Numbered from the stretch's first letter, positions 15,744 through 24,516 are shown. The stretch is 38,917 nt of DNA from JAVBLP01 sp031553505 (GCA_031553505.1 JAVBLP010000019.1:1-38917), one strand, 5' to 3'. A program made the numbers and translations. Notes: generated from the letters alone by a model not told the origin.

Positions 15744-16093
15744 TAAAAAATCATAACGGGAGCAAACTCGGCGTCACAGGTTCGCACAAAAAAGCTATGC
15801 TGCGCAACCTGGCTGCCGAATTGTTTCTCCATGAAAAAATAACAACAACTTTGCCTAAAGCAAAAGAACTTGTAAGCTATTCCGAAAAGCTTGTAACAAA
15901 AGCAAAAAAGGCCGATTTAAGCGCGATAAGAGCTCTTCACGGCGAAATTAACAATAAAGAAGTCGTAAAGAAAGTTTTTGATGTTTTAGTCCCGAGATAC
16001 AAAGAAAGAAAAGGCGGTTACACGCAGATTCTTAAAGTCGGACCAAGGCGCGGAGACAGCGCGGAAATGGCGATAGTAAAACTGGTTATTTAA
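15740..16093 (+). CDS. rplQ: 50S ribosomal protein L17
   Basis: The protein has 117 residues. GSHKKAMLRNLAAELFLHEKITTTLPKAKEL and the end GGYTQILKVGPRRGDSAEMAIVKLV are the L17 signatures. L17 sits near the tunnel exit. The start overlaps the rpoA stop, with AGAAGGGAGC upstream, so translation is likely coupled. It ends just 9 bp before mreB, with no terminator visible. Confidence 0.97.
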   Translation: MIKNHNGSKLGVTGSHKKAMLRNLAAELFLHEKITTTLPKAKELVSYSEKLVTKAKKADLSAIRALHGEINNKEVVKKVFDVLVPRYKERKGGYTQILKVGPRRGDSAEMAIVKLVI

Positions 16094-16102
16094 GAGGACT
16101 AA

Positions 16103-17131
16103 ATGTTTAATTATCTTCTCAGCCTTATTTCAAACGATATGGGCATAGACCTTGGGACGGCGTCCGTTCTTGTATATATTAAAGGACAGGATATTGTTTT
16201 AAGGGAACCTTCGGTTGTGGCGATGGAAAGAGACACTAAAAAAGTGTTGGCTATCGGCGTTGAAGCGAAAAGAATGCTCGGAAAAACTCCTGCGAATATT
16301 ATCGCGGTAAGGCCTCTCAGAAACGGCGTTATTGCCGATTTTGAAGCTACGGAGAGGATGATAAGATATTTCATAAAAAAAGTACATAACAGAAAAACAT
16401 TGCTTCGCCCGAGAGTTGTAATAGGCGTGCCTTCCGGAATTACGGAAGTCGAAAGAAGAGCTGTCAGGGAATCCGCAGACCAGGCAGGCGCCAGAGAGGT
16501 TTACTTAATTGACGAACCCATGGCGGCGGCAATCGGCGCCGGCATCCCTATTCAGGAGCCGGAAGGAAGCATGATAGTTGATATCGGCGGCGGCACTACC
16601 GAAGTCGCGGTTATTTCGCTCGGTGGAATGGTTGTGGCAAAGTCACTCGGCATAGCCGGCGATGAAATGGATGAAGCGATAGTGCAGTATTTCAGAAGAA
16701 AATATAATCTTATAATCGGCGACAATACTGCGGAAGAAGTAAAGATGAAAATCGGTTCGGTTTTCCCTTTAGAAAAGGAAATGACAATGGATGTTAAAGG
16801 AAGAGACCAGGTCAGCGGCCTTCCTAAAACAGTAAAGATTACTTCCGAAGAAGTAAGAGTAGCGCTTTTAGACCCAATAAAATCAATAGTAGAAGTCATA
16901 AAAAACACTCTTGAAGAGACGCCTGCCGAAATAGCCGCAGACCTTGTGGACCGCGGAATAATATTAAGCGGCGGCGGATCGCTTATAAGAGGGCTTCCCG
17001 AACTTTTAGCGCAGGAAACGGAACTTCCGGTAAACCTTGCCGATGATCCGCTTACCTGTGTTGCAAAAGGTACCGGCATATACATGGAAGAACTCGATAA
17101 TATAAAGAATCTCAAAAAAAATAATTACTGA
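16103..17131 (+). CDS. mreB: Rod shape-determining protein MreB
   Basis: The protein has 342 residues and is an actin-like ATPase that forms membrane-bound filaments guiding the elongasome. Actin-fold motifs are present: phosphate 1 at DMGIDLGTASVLVY, phosphate 2 at IVDIGGGTTEVAVISLGG, and the adenosine motif at ILSGGGSLIRGLPELLAQET. The short hydrophobic N-terminus (MFNYLLSLI) may be a membrane-binding helix. AAGAGGAC is the ribosome site in the 9-bp space after rplQ. It begins the mreBCD-mrdA-rodA block. Confidence 0.98.
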   Translation: MFNYLLSLISNDMGIDLGTASVLVYIKGQDIVLREPSVVAMERDTKKVLAIGVEAKRMLGKTPANIIAVRPLRNGVIADFEATERMIRYFIKKVHNRKTLLRPRVVIGVPSGITEVERRAVRESADQAGAREVYLIDEPMAAAIGAGIPIQEPEGSMIVDIGGGTTEVAVISLGGMVVAKSLGIAGDEMDEAIVQYFRRKYNLIIGDNTAEEVKMKIGSVFPLEKEMTMDVKGRDQVSGLPKTVKITSEEVRVALLDPIKSIVEVIKNTLEETPAEIAADLVDRGIILSGGGSLIRGLPELLAQETELPVNLADDPLTCVAKGTGIYMEELDNIKNLKKNNY

Positions 17132-17192
17132 TCTTACGTTTGATTTTAGGGCTATCCCTGCCGATACGCGCATTTCATAATTTGGAATAACA

Positions 17193-18029
17193 ATGCGAGA
17201 CAACAAACAATCTCGATTCGCTAATTTGGTTTTTGTAATACTTCTGATAATAGGTTTTACGTTTATTATCGTAAGATCTACCCCGTCAGTCAAACTTATC
17301 AAAGATTTTATATATTACGCAGCTTACCCCAATGTCCGTACGGCTAATCATATTTTCCAGTCAGCCGGAAATTTTGCGGATAATATTAAATCAATGGTTT
17401 ACATACGCCAAGAAAACCTTGCATATAAACATAAAAACCAGGAACTTGCAGACCAACTGCGCAATTATGACGCTATGCGCGCCCAATACGAAAACCTTGC
17501 AGACCTTCTTAAAATCGGTAAAATAAAAAATACCGTTACTGTATTTGCCAAAGTCGCAATCAGGGAACCAAACGAATGGTACCAATGGTTTATAATCGAT
17601 AAGGGCAAAAACGCCGGTTTGCTCAACGAACTTCCCGTAGCAATGATGAGAGATGACGGAAGTTTATGCGCCGTGGGAAGAATTGTCGAAACGCGCGAAA
17701 ATTCCGCCAAAGTCGCTTTCATCACGAACTCCCTTTCTGCCATCCCCGTACAAGTGAAAGGCAAAAAAATCAACTGCCTTGCAGAAGGTTTTAACTCAAA
17801 CCTTATGAAAATAACATATATACCGTTAAATGCCAATGTTGAAGTTGGCGATGAGATTATTGCAAGCCCTTTAAGCTCTGTGTTTAACGAGGGAATGCCG
17901 TTAGGCGTAATATCAAGCGTTTCTAAAACTCCGGCTCTTGATTTTAAAACGGCTGTCGCAGAGGTGTTTTTTGAATCGGATACATTATATGAGGCGGTCG
18001 TTTTAGTGCCGCAAGAGAATTTAAAATGA
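17193..18029 (+). CDS. mreC: Rod shape-determining protein MreC
   Basis: The protein has 278 residues. One N-terminal transmembrane helix (about 11-28, LVFVILLIIGFTFIIV) is followed by a predicted coiled coil (ENLAYKHKNQELADQLRNYDAMRAQYENLADLL) and the periplasmic double beta-barrel domain (NEWYQWFIIDKGKNAGL, GDEIIASPLSSVFNEGMPLGVI). MreC links MreB and PBP2 and activates the elongasome. The ribosome site is weak (GGA). The stop overlaps mreD by 4 nt. Confidence 0.95.
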   Translation: MRDNKQSRFANLVFVILLIIGFTFIIVRSTPSVKLIKDFIYYAAYPNVRTANHIFQSAGNFADNIKSMVYIRQENLAYKHKNQELADQLRNYDAMRAQYENLADLLKIGKIKNTVTVFAKVAIREPNEWYQWFIIDKGKNAGLLNELPVAMMRDDGSLCAVGRIVETRENSAKVAFITNSLSAIPVQVKGKKINCLAEGFNSNLMKITYIPLNANVEVGDEIIASPLSSVFNEGMPLGVISSVSKTPALDFKTAVAEVFFESDTLYEAVVLVPQENLK

Positions 18030-18526
18030 TAAAACTGATTTATTACATTATATTTTACGCTTTATTTTGCTGGCTGCAGTTTTTTTTTGGCAAATACTTA
18101 AATATTGACGGTATCTTTCCTAACTTTATCCTTATTGCCGTTGTTTATCTTGGGCTCAAACGCGGACAGTTGCCTGCTGAAGTTATGGGTTTTTTACTCG
18201 GTTTAACATGGGACGCGTTTTCAACGGATGTGTTCGGCGTAAGGGCGATAATGTTTACGGTTATAGGCTATTTTTCGGGAATGCTAAGCAGCAGTTTTGA
18301 CAAAGAGCAGGTTTACACGCAGCTTGTTGTTGTTTTTATTTCAAGCATAGTTTACTGGCTGGGTTTCAGCCTTATATATTTTATAATTCCTGAGGGCGCG
18401 GGAAGCTATACTCCGTTTGTCGTTTCTCTTTACGGTTCGCTTAAAATAGGGCTGACGGTTTTGATAGCGCCTATTGTTTTTGCCGTTTTAAATTTATTTA
18501 CAAAGCTTGGAAGAAGGTATCTGTAA
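18026..18526 (+). CDS. mreD: Rod shape-determining protein MreD
   Basis: The protein has 166 residues and is an integral inner-membrane protein with about five hydrophobic segments. It shows the loose MreD pattern: LYLKRGQLPAEVMGFLLGLTWDAFSTDVFGVRA resembles the family's GxxxGLxxD region. It starts at ATG 18026, overlapping mreC by 4 nt, and its stop codon directly abuts the mrdA start. Sequence conservation is low in this family, so context between mreC and mrdA is the main support. Confidence 0.9.
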   Translation: MIKLIYYIIFYALFCWLQFFFGKYLNIDGIFPNFILIAVVYLGLKRGQLPAEVMGFLLGLTWDAFSTDVFGVRAIMFTVIGYFSGMLSSSFDKEQVYTQLVVVFISSIVYWLGFSLIYFIIPEGAGSYTPFVVSLYGSLKIGLTVLIAPIVFAVLNLFTKLGRRYL

Positions 18527-20320
18527 ATGGTATGGCAGAGGGAAGATAAATACGCGTATGAAAGGTTTCTTGAAAAACACAAGGTTGTTCTTGTGTTTTT
18601 TGTTTTTTTATTTGCCGTTCTTTCGCTCCGTCTTTTTTACCTGCAGATAGTCAAAGGCAATAATTACAGGAAAATTTCCGAGCAGCAAAGGATGTACAAC
18701 ACTCACGAAAGAGCTCCCAGAGGCATAATTTACGCCGATGACGGCTCAATGCTTGTCGGAAATGAGTTTACTTACGTTGCCTTGTTTTATCCTTTTGAAC
18801 AGCAAAAATCCCCGTCTGAAGAAACTCTTGAAGAGCTTAACAAAATACTTAAAAGAGACATAAAGCCTGAAATAGATAAAGGCTGGCGTTACGGCAGGGT
18901 AGTTAAACTTGCCGATAACCTTACAATGGAAGAAATGTTTAAGATTCAGGAAAAAAAGCTTAGCTTAAGCGGCATTTCAGTTGTAAAAGAACCAAAGAGA
19001 ATATATTACTTTGCCGAACCAAACAGCCATGTTACAGGCTATATCGGTGAAATACGCGCTGATGAAATTGAAAATATGTCAGGCGACGGTTATAAAATGG
19101 GCGATTATGTCGGCAGGGGCGGCGTTGAACAGTCTTATGACAGGTACTTGCAGGGGGTTGACGGTGGATGGCAGCTTGAGGTAAACGCCAAAGGATACCA
19201 GACAAAAGCGTTTCAATACGTGCCTCCGGCAATCGGCGCAAGCGTGCATACCACTATCAATTCTAAACTTCAGGAAGCCGCGTATGATGCATTAAAACAC
19301 AGTTCTACCGGTAAAGGCGCGGCGGTTGTTTTAGATACGCGCACCGGTGCGATAAAGGCGCTTGTTTCCAGCCCGGGCTTTGATACAAACAAAGTGGGCA
19401 CTAAGTATTTTGCCGCGTATTTAAAAGATAAAAAACTTCCGCTTTTTAACAGGGCTTTGCAGGCTTTGTATCCTCCGGGGTCAATTTTTAAGATAGTAAC
19501 TTTTGCGGCGGCAACAGAGATGTTAAAAATAGATCCTAAAACTACGGATTACTGTACCGGAAGCTTTGAACTTGGCGACAGGTGGTACTCTTGTTCCGTT
19601 AAAACGGGGCATGGAAGGGTAAATCTCATTTCCGCTATGGCTTATTCCTGCAATATATGTTTTTATAAATACGGGCTTGAACTCGGCGTAAGAAATATAG
19701 AAAAGTACGCTAAAGAGTTTTATTTGGGGCAAAAAACCGGAGTTGACCTTCCCAATGAAAAAAGGGGTTTTGTCCCTAATCCTGAATGGAAAAAAATGAA
19801 AATGAAGATGTCTTGGCTGCAGGGGGACACCGTTATCCTTGCAATCGGGCAGGGCGCTTTATGGGTTACGCCCATACAAATGGCGGATATGATATCAGCA
19901 GTTGCAAATAAAGGCACGTATTACAGGCCCTATATAGTTGATAAGGTAGTCAATGTAAAAGGCGAAACTCTTTATAAAAATACGGCGAAAACTTACGATA
20001 AAATAGACTTGTCTGAAAGAAGCTGGGACCTGCTCCACAAAGCTTTGGAAGAAACAGTTGAGTACGGAACCGGCAGAAGAAGCAAGCTTGCAAATATACG
20101 TGTCGCGGGCAAAACAGGCACAGCGCAAAACCCTCAGGGTGAAGACCACGCGTGGTTTGTTTCATACGCGCCTGCAGATAACCCTGAAATCGCCATAGCT
20201 GTTATTGTTGAAAACGGCGGAGGCGGCGGTTTAAACGCCGTGCCAATCGGCAGAAAGATTTATGAAGCATATTTTAATATATCGCCGGAAGATGAAGAAA
20301 AAGAGAAAGGTAAAAAGTAA
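18527..20320 (+). CDS. mrdA: Penicillin-binding protein 2 (elongation transpeptidase)
   Basis: The protein has 597 residues and is the class B PBP that cross-links peptidoglycan during elongation. There is one N-terminal membrane anchor (about 20-41), a pedestal domain with the conserved RAPRGIIYADDGSML segment, and a C-terminal transpeptidase domain with all three catalytic motifs: SIFK (S319 nucleophile, K322), SCN (374-376) and KTG (529-531). Its ATG follows the mreD stop without a gap, with AAGAAGG inside mreD. The stop overlaps the rodA start by one base (TAATG). Confidence 0.97.
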   Translation: MVWQREDKYAYERFLEKHKVVLVFFVFLFAVLSLRLFYLQIVKGNNYRKISEQQRMYNTHERAPRGIIYADDGSMLVGNEFTYVALFYPFEQQKSPSEETLEELNKILKRDIKPEIDKGWRYGRVVKLADNLTMEEMFKIQEKKLSLSGISVVKEPKRIYYFAEPNSHVTGYIGEIRADEIENMSGDGYKMGDYVGRGGVEQSYDRYLQGVDGGWQLEVNAKGYQTKAFQYVPPAIGASVHTTINSKLQEAAYDALKHSSTGKGAAVVLDTRTGAIKALVSSPGFDTNKVGTKYFAAYLKDKKLPLFNRALQALYPPGSIFKIVTFAAATEMLKIDPKTTDYCTGSFELGDRWYSCSVKTGHGRVNLISAMAYSCNICFYKYGLELGVRNIEKYAKEFYLGQKTGVDLPNEKRGFVPNPEWKKMKMKMSWLQGDTVILAIGQGALWVTPIQMADMISAVANKGTYYRPYIVDKVVNVKGETLYKNTAKTYDKIDLSERSWDLLHKALEETVEYGTGRRSKLANIRVAGKTGTAQNPQGEDHAWFVSYAPADNPEIAIAVIVENGGGGGLNAVPIGRKIYEAYFNISPEDEEKEKGKK

Positions 20321-21666
20321 TGGATCGCGAAAAAGGTTTTTTTCAAAGGCTTAACTCAAACATAGACTGGATGCTTACAATATCAGTATTTGTTTTGGTA
20401 TTAATCGGTTTTCTTTCCATATACGCGGCTACCGTTAATTACGGTTCGGCGCCAAAATACCTTTCGGTGCAGTTTATGGCTTTAGGCATAGGCTTTGCCG
20501 GCATGTTTATTTTGACAAGCTTCAATTACCAGCATTACAGGCAGCTTGATATGGTTGTTTATGTTTTGTCGCTTATGCTGCTTGTATCGGTGTTGGTTTT
20601 CGGCACAACGATAAGGGGTACCAAAGGCTGGTTTAACCTTGGTTTTGCGTCTTTCCAGCCGGTGGAGATAGCAAAGATTATGTTTATCCTTGTGCTTTCT
20701 TCATTTTTGGATAAAAGGTCAAAGGAAGCCGGCAAACCGTCATTTCTTATTGCCGCGTTTTTGCTTCTTATAGGGCATCTTTCGCTTATAATGATGCAGC
20801 CGGATTTTTCTTCCACTCTTTCATACTTTCCCGTTACGTTGGTGTTATTGTTTATTATAGGCGTAGAACCTTTTTACCTTTTATGCATGATTCTTTTCGG
20901 CGCTTTTTCTGTAGGCGTCCCGTTATTTGCGACATTTTTAAAACTGCAGCAGGACATTCTTCAAAGCGGCTCTTTTACCGGGTATTTCTTTACTTCAATG
21001 ATTGAAGGATATACTGGACTATACATTGTTTTTGCAATGATAAGCCTTATTCTTTTTGTCTGGTGGTTTTTATGGCGGCTCAGGGTGCGTATTCCGTCAG
21101 TTTATCCGGTTCTTTTGTGCGCTGCGATAGTTTTAGGCTGCGCGGCTTCCATACCGGTAGAAAAATCATTGAAAGAGTATCAACGGAAAAGGCTTGTGGT
21201 TTTTTTAAGCCCTAAATCCGACCCGCGCGGCGCAGGCTACAATATAATACAGTCAAAAATAGCTATAGGTTCCGGAAAATTTGTAGGTAAAGGATACCTT
21301 AAAGGCACGCAGACCCAGCTTGGTTTTCTTCCGGAACAGCATACGGATTTTATCTTTTCGGTAATTGGCGAGGAAGGCGGCTGGCTTATATCACAGCTTA
21401 CTCTGCTGTTTTACTTTTTGTTTATATGGCGCGCTCTGGCTATTGCCAAAGAGTCGCGCGATAGGTACGGCTCTCTTGTTGCCACGGGGCTTGCCACTAT
21501 GTTTGCTTTCTACGCGTTTATCAATATAGGCATGGTTATGGGAATAATGCCCGCTACGGGCATGCCGCTTCTTCTGCTTTCTTACGGCGGTTCATCTATG
21601 GTGTCTTCTCTTTGCGCTATAGGGATTTTATACTCTATACATATCAGGCGCCATACGTATTATTGA
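20320..21666 (+). CDS. rodA: Peptidoglycan glycosyltransferase RodA
   Basis: The protein has 448 residues and is the SEDS-family polymerase that extends glycan strands with PBP2. It has about ten transmembrane helices. Conserved motifs are RGTKGWFNLGFASFQPVEIAKIMFILVL, the lipid II region KGTQTQLGFLPEQHTDFIFSVIGEEGG (with the essential aspartate of HTDFIF) and GIMPATGMPLLLLSYGGSSM. It is translationally linked to mrdA by the TAATG overlap. It is the last gene before the probable terminator at 21696. Confidence 0.97.
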   Translation: MDREKGFFQRLNSNIDWMLTISVFVLVLIGFLSIYAATVNYGSAPKYLSVQFMALGIGFAGMFILTSFNYQHYRQLDMVVYVLSLMLLVSVLVFGTTIRGTKGWFNLGFASFQPVEIAKIMFILVLSSFLDKRSKEAGKPSFLIAAFLLLIGHLSLIMMQPDFSSTLSYFPVTLVLLFIIGVEPFYLLCMILFGAFSVGVPLFATFLKLQQDILQSGSFTGYFFTSMIEGYTGLYIVFAMISLILFVWWFLWRLRVRIPSVYPVLLCAAIVLGCAASIPVEKSLKEYQRKRLVVFLSPKSDPRGAGYNIIQSKIAIGSGKFVGKGYLKGTQTQLGFLPEQHTDFIFSVIGEEGGWLISQLTLLFYFLFIWRALAIAKESRDRYGSLVATGLATMFAFYAFINIGMVMGIMPATGMPLLLLSYGGSSMVSSLCAIGILYSIHIRRHTYY

Positions 21667-22076
21667 GGTGGCTTCAATCTTTGGGCTGCATCTTTAAAAA
21701 ACAAAAGCTTATGTGCCGCGCGCTCCGCTTCACTTCCGCACACTGCGCTTTTGTTTTTTCTCGCTTCGCTACAAATCTTGAAACCTTTATTTGTACATTT
21801 CGTCGATTACGCAAACATCGCATCACACAAAACTTTAAAGTTTGAATCTCTGCTATCCTAAATTTATTGCAGGATCTGCCGCAAAAATCTATGGCTCGTG
21901 ATGACAGACTAAAAAAGAGAGCAGCAAAAAGACATGGGTTGTGAAACCGCAAAAAAGGCGGCATAACAACAAAACCGCTGGTTGTCATTCTGTGCAAACC
22001 TTGTTTCTCGCAGAATACAGCCTTTTAATTTGAAATCCCGAGGATTTTTCAGTTTGACGGATGGAGAGGCGCAGCC
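21667..22076. other. 410-bp noncoding region between convergent rodA and the DNA-repair pair
   Basis: I see no credible gene here. It begins with the terminator-like hairpin at 21696-21759. Further symmetric elements are ACAAAT/ATTTGT (21771-21776 and 21789-21794) and a perfect AT-rich palindrome at 21830-21843. Around 21984 the text GTCATTCTGTGC is followed some 25 bp later by GCAGAAT, reminiscent of degraded short dispersed repeats. The stretch CGCGCGCTCCGCTTCACTTC is GC-rich against its surroundings. It looks like a repeat-laden spacer, not a lost gene. Confidence 0.6.
21696..21759. terminator. Bidirectional terminator-like hairpin after rodA
   Basis: The 13-bp arms are perfect inverted copies: AAAAAACAAAAGC at 21696-21708 and GCTTTTGTTTTTT at 21747-21759. 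The loop is 38 nt and GC-rich. The right arm ends in TTTTTT, so it could terminate the mre-rodA transcript. Since it is symmetric, it could also serve transcription of the opposite strand arriving from the gene at 22077-22907. The loop is longer than typical for an intrinsic terminator. Confidence 0.55.
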
Positions 22077-22907
22077 TTACGGGAGCAAAGCAAAAGTGCC
22101 ATTTGCTTTTTCTTCCCTGTTTGTTAGCATTTTCTTGTTTTTTGTTCCTGAAGGTTTTTGAAGTTCCGTTAAGTTGCTCCAGTAGCGTTTCGGCATAAGA
22201 GTCATTCTGCATTTCGGGTTTTCGCGCCCTTCCACTGCTATCGTATCGTAAAACATCTGCCATAAATCCCTGTAAGACTGTTCAGCGCTGTCGGCTTCCG
22301 GCATTTCTATGTCGGTTGCTTCAGACACAACGTATCTGCCTTTAGCGTAGGCGCAAAGCATTTTATGCTTTTCATCATAAATAATAAATTTTTCATCAGG
22401 CATTCTTTTGGAAAAATGCGCCGCCAAATGATACAAAACAAAATTTACGGGTTTTATCTTTGCAAGCAGTAAATCGTCGTGTATTGAAAACCTTACAAAG
22501 CCCATAAACTTCTGCGCTTCGTGCGTCATCTGCTTTATGGCTTTTGTAAGAGTGATAACAGAGTCGTTTGCAAGCATTTTTAATATTTTAGGCCCCGCTT
22601 TATAGCCTGTGCGCGTAAAATCCAGCATTTTCATTTCTTTTTCAGGCAAAGCCGTGAGCAAAGCATCTTCCAGAAACTCCAAAGCTTCACGGCTGATTTC
22701 ATTAATGATAGATTTACGCACCCTTTCGGCATTTTTCAAATCTGTTGTGATATTAAACCTGTCAAGAAGGCTAGGCTGCGTATTTTTTTCGCTTAAAATG
22801 CTTACCGGCAGTTCTTTATGCATAAAACTCTCAAATACGCAGCACAAAAAACCTTCAAAAGTACCGTCATAAACATAAACTACATCGCGCTGCTTGAAGG
22901 GAGCCAT
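22077..22907 (-). CDS. Probable DNA metabolism protein, partner of the adjacent radical SAM protein (TIGR03915/DUF4130-like)
   Basis: The protein has 276 residues. It begins VVYVYDGTFEGFLCCVFESF and contains HEAQKFMGFVRFSI and RMPDEKFIIYDEKHKMLCAY, ending in a MPKRYWSNLTEL segment. This matches what I know of the family found next to TIGR03916 radical SAM proteins. The family is often fused to, or neighboured by, a uracil-DNA glycosylase domain; here the protein ends soon after MPKRYW with a Lys-rich tail and no UDG domain. Its start overlaps the 3' end of the upstream radical SAM gene by 28 bp, so the two form one transcript. The biochemical role is not established; a link to DNA repair is inferred from family context. 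Confidence 0.85.
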   Translation of the reverse strand: MAPFKQRDVVYVYDGTFEGFLCCVFESFMHKELPVSILSEKNTQPSLLDRFNITTDLKNAERVRKSIINEISREALEFLEDALLTALPEKEMKMLDFTRTGYKAGPKILKMLANDSVITLTKAIKQMTHEAQKFMGFVRFSIHDDLLLAKIKPVNFVLYHLAAHFSKRMPDEKFIIYDEKHKMLCAYAKGRYVVSEATDIEMPEADSAEQSYRDLWQMFYDTIAVEGRENPKCRMTLMPKRYWSNLTELQKPSGTKNKKMLTNREEKANGTFALLP

Positions 22908-24199
22908 TTTTGACCTTCCTTATTTTGTATTTGTGCTGGGTTAAAAAGCGGGAGCTGGTGCGGATAGTTTGCGTCTTGGTACATTCCGTACTCTTTTTTA
23001 GACATCAACGCCCGCAGAATGCTGTCATGTTTTATTATTACGCCGTCATTTTTTCTGCCGCTGCAGGTTAAAAAGTACTGGGCGCGCTTTAAAACTACGC
23101 CGAGTTTTTTAAGGTTTAAAAAGCTTAATGTTTTATAGCGGCACGCGGCAATTATGCGCTGCGCGCTGAGCACGCCTATTCCGGGAACCCTTAAAAGCTC
23201 TTCATAAGAAGCGGTATTTGCTTCAACCGGATAAAAATCAGGATGGTTTACCGCCCAATTACATTTCGGGTCCATAAACGGGTTAAAATTCGGAGAATTA
23301 TCATCTAAAATCTCTTTGGCTTCAAATTTATAGAACCTCATAAGCCAGTCCGCCTGATAAAGGCGGTGTTCCCTCAAAAGAGGCGGATGCGTGTCAAGCG
23401 ACGGCAGCAAACTGTCGCTTGACACTGGAATATAAGCGGAAAAAAAAACTCTTTTCAGCTTATATTTTTTATATAAACTTTCAGTAAGGCGCAGTATCTG
23501 GTTATCGGTTTCGGGGGAGGCGCCGATTATCATCTGCGTGCTTTGTCCTGCCGGCGCGAATTTAGGCGCGCCCCTGTAAATAGCAAGCTCTTTCGTGCTT
23601 TCTGTTATGTTTTCCCTGATAAGACCCATAGGCCCTAAAATAGAGTTTTTACTTTTGTCGGGGGCAAGCAGTTTCAAGCTTTCCTGCGAAGGCATTTCTA
23701 TATTTACGCTCATTCTGTCCGCAAGCAGCCCTAGCTGTTGTAAAAGCCTGTTGTCCGCGCCGGGTATTGCTTTTGCGTGTATGTAACCGTTAAATTTATG
23801 CGTTTTACGCAAAATCATAAGCGTGCGTATCATGATTTCACAGGTATAATCCGGATTTTTTACTACTCCGGAGCTCAAAAATAAACCTTCAATATAGTTG
23901 CGTTTATAAAATTGTATGGTTAAATCGGCAAGTTCTTCGGGCGTAAACATAGTGCGCCTTATATCGTTTGACTTGCGGTTTACGCAGTATTTGCAGTCGT
24001 ATATACATATATTAGTCTGCAGCACTTTAAGCAGGGATATGCATCTGCCGTCAGCCGCGAAGCTGTGGCAAATGCCGCCAAGCGCTTTGCTTCCTATTCC
24101 TCCGGTATTTGCGGAGTTGTCTTCCGCGCCGCTTGATGTGCAGGCAACGTCATATTTGGCGGAATCCGCGAGAATTTCCAGCTTATTGTAAATATCCAT
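22880..24199 (-). CDS. Putative DNA modification/repair radical SAM protein (TIGR03916-like)
   Basis: I start at the ATG read from 24199 (MDIYNKLEILADSAKYDVACTSSGA), giving 439 residues. The open frame extends to 24313, but that stretch covers the promoter-like palindrome and looks unlike the family. The [4Fe-4S] motif CIYDCKYC (C65, C69, C72) defines a radical SAM enzyme. The C-terminal part has a helix-hairpin-helix DNA-binding motif (LLRVPGIGVLSAQRIIAACRY). In this family the protein is always paired with the downstream type of gene, as here. Substrate and reaction are unknown. There is no obvious Shine-Dalgarno before the chosen start, which is my main doubt about it. Confidence 0.88.
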   Translation of the reverse strand: MDIYNKLEILADSAKYDVACTSSGAEDNSANTGGIGSKALGGICHSFAADGRCISLLKVLQTNICIYDCKYCVNRKSNDIRRTMFTPEELADLTIQFYKRNYIEGLFLSSGVVKNPDYTCEIMIRTLMILRKTHKFNGYIHAKAIPGADNRLLQQLGLLADRMSVNIEMPSQESLKLLAPDKSKNSILGPMGLIRENITESTKELAIYRGAPKFAPAGQSTQMIIGASPETDNQILRLTESLYKKYKLKRVFFSAYIPVSSDSLLPSLDTHPPLLREHRLYQADWLMRFYKFEAKEILDDNSPNFNPFMDPKCNWAVNHPDFYPVEANTASYEELLRVPGIGVLSAQRIIAACRYKTLSFLNLKKLGVVLKRAQYFLTCSGRKNDGVIIKHDSILRALMSKKEYGMYQDANYPHQLPLFNPAQIQNKEGQKWLPSSSAM

Positions 24200-24214
24200 G
24201 GCAATATTGTGGCA

Positions 24215-24243
24215 AATATTTAAAAGGAATACAAGTGTATTCC
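24215..24243 (-). promoter_or_regulatory. Promoter with embedded palindromic operator for the repair pair
   Basis: On the - strand TTGGGA, a 17-bp spacer and TTAAAT form a plausible sigma-70 promoter about 16 bp upstream of the 24199 start. The spacer region is almost filled by a perfect palindrome, GGAATAC (24226-24232), AAGT, GTATTCC (24237-24243). A dimeric repressor bound there would block the polymerase. Because the genes look DNA-repair related, a LexA-type SOS operator is one candidate, but the sequence does not match the E. coli or Bacillus boxes I know. Confidence 0.5.
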
Positions 24244-24388
24244 CAAGGGCGTGATGCGTAGGCAAAATCAATAGCAAAATATTGTATTTGGATGCTGCGG
24301 CTGCGCGCAGCACGACAACTTTCTAATTCTGCAGTGTTGTTATGCTGCCTTAATGCGGGTTTATGAGACTATTTCGCGAGTTCCGAAA

Positions 24389-24435
24389 CCGCCGATAAAA
24401 TATGAGTGAATGCATTTCCGCGGCGGGATTTTTTT
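24389..24435 (+). terminator. Orphan terminator-like hairpin on the + strand
   Basis: CCGCCG (24389-24394) pairs with CGGCGG (24421-24426), followed by a seven-T run (24429-24435). The loop is 26 nt. It points to + strand transcripts, but no + strand gene precedes it closely: the upstream neighbours are on the - strand. It may end a small RNA or antisense transcript, or be chance. Confidence 0.4.
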
Positions 24436-24516
24436 GAGACTTTTTTGACTCGTGAAAAAAGTATCCTGCCTGTGAGACGGAAAATGCCCGGGCACAATAC
24501 CCTTCATTCTCAAAAG

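Noticed and set aside
21612..21845. Open frame on the + strand overlapping the end of rodA
   Set aside because: It starts inside rodA in another frame and runs into the hairpin-rich spacer, with no ribosome site and no recognisable protein.
24200..24313. N-terminal extension of the radical SAM protein to 24313
   Set aside because: The added 38 residues are hydrophobic and unlike the family start. They would span the promoter-like palindrome, so ATG at 24199 is preferred.
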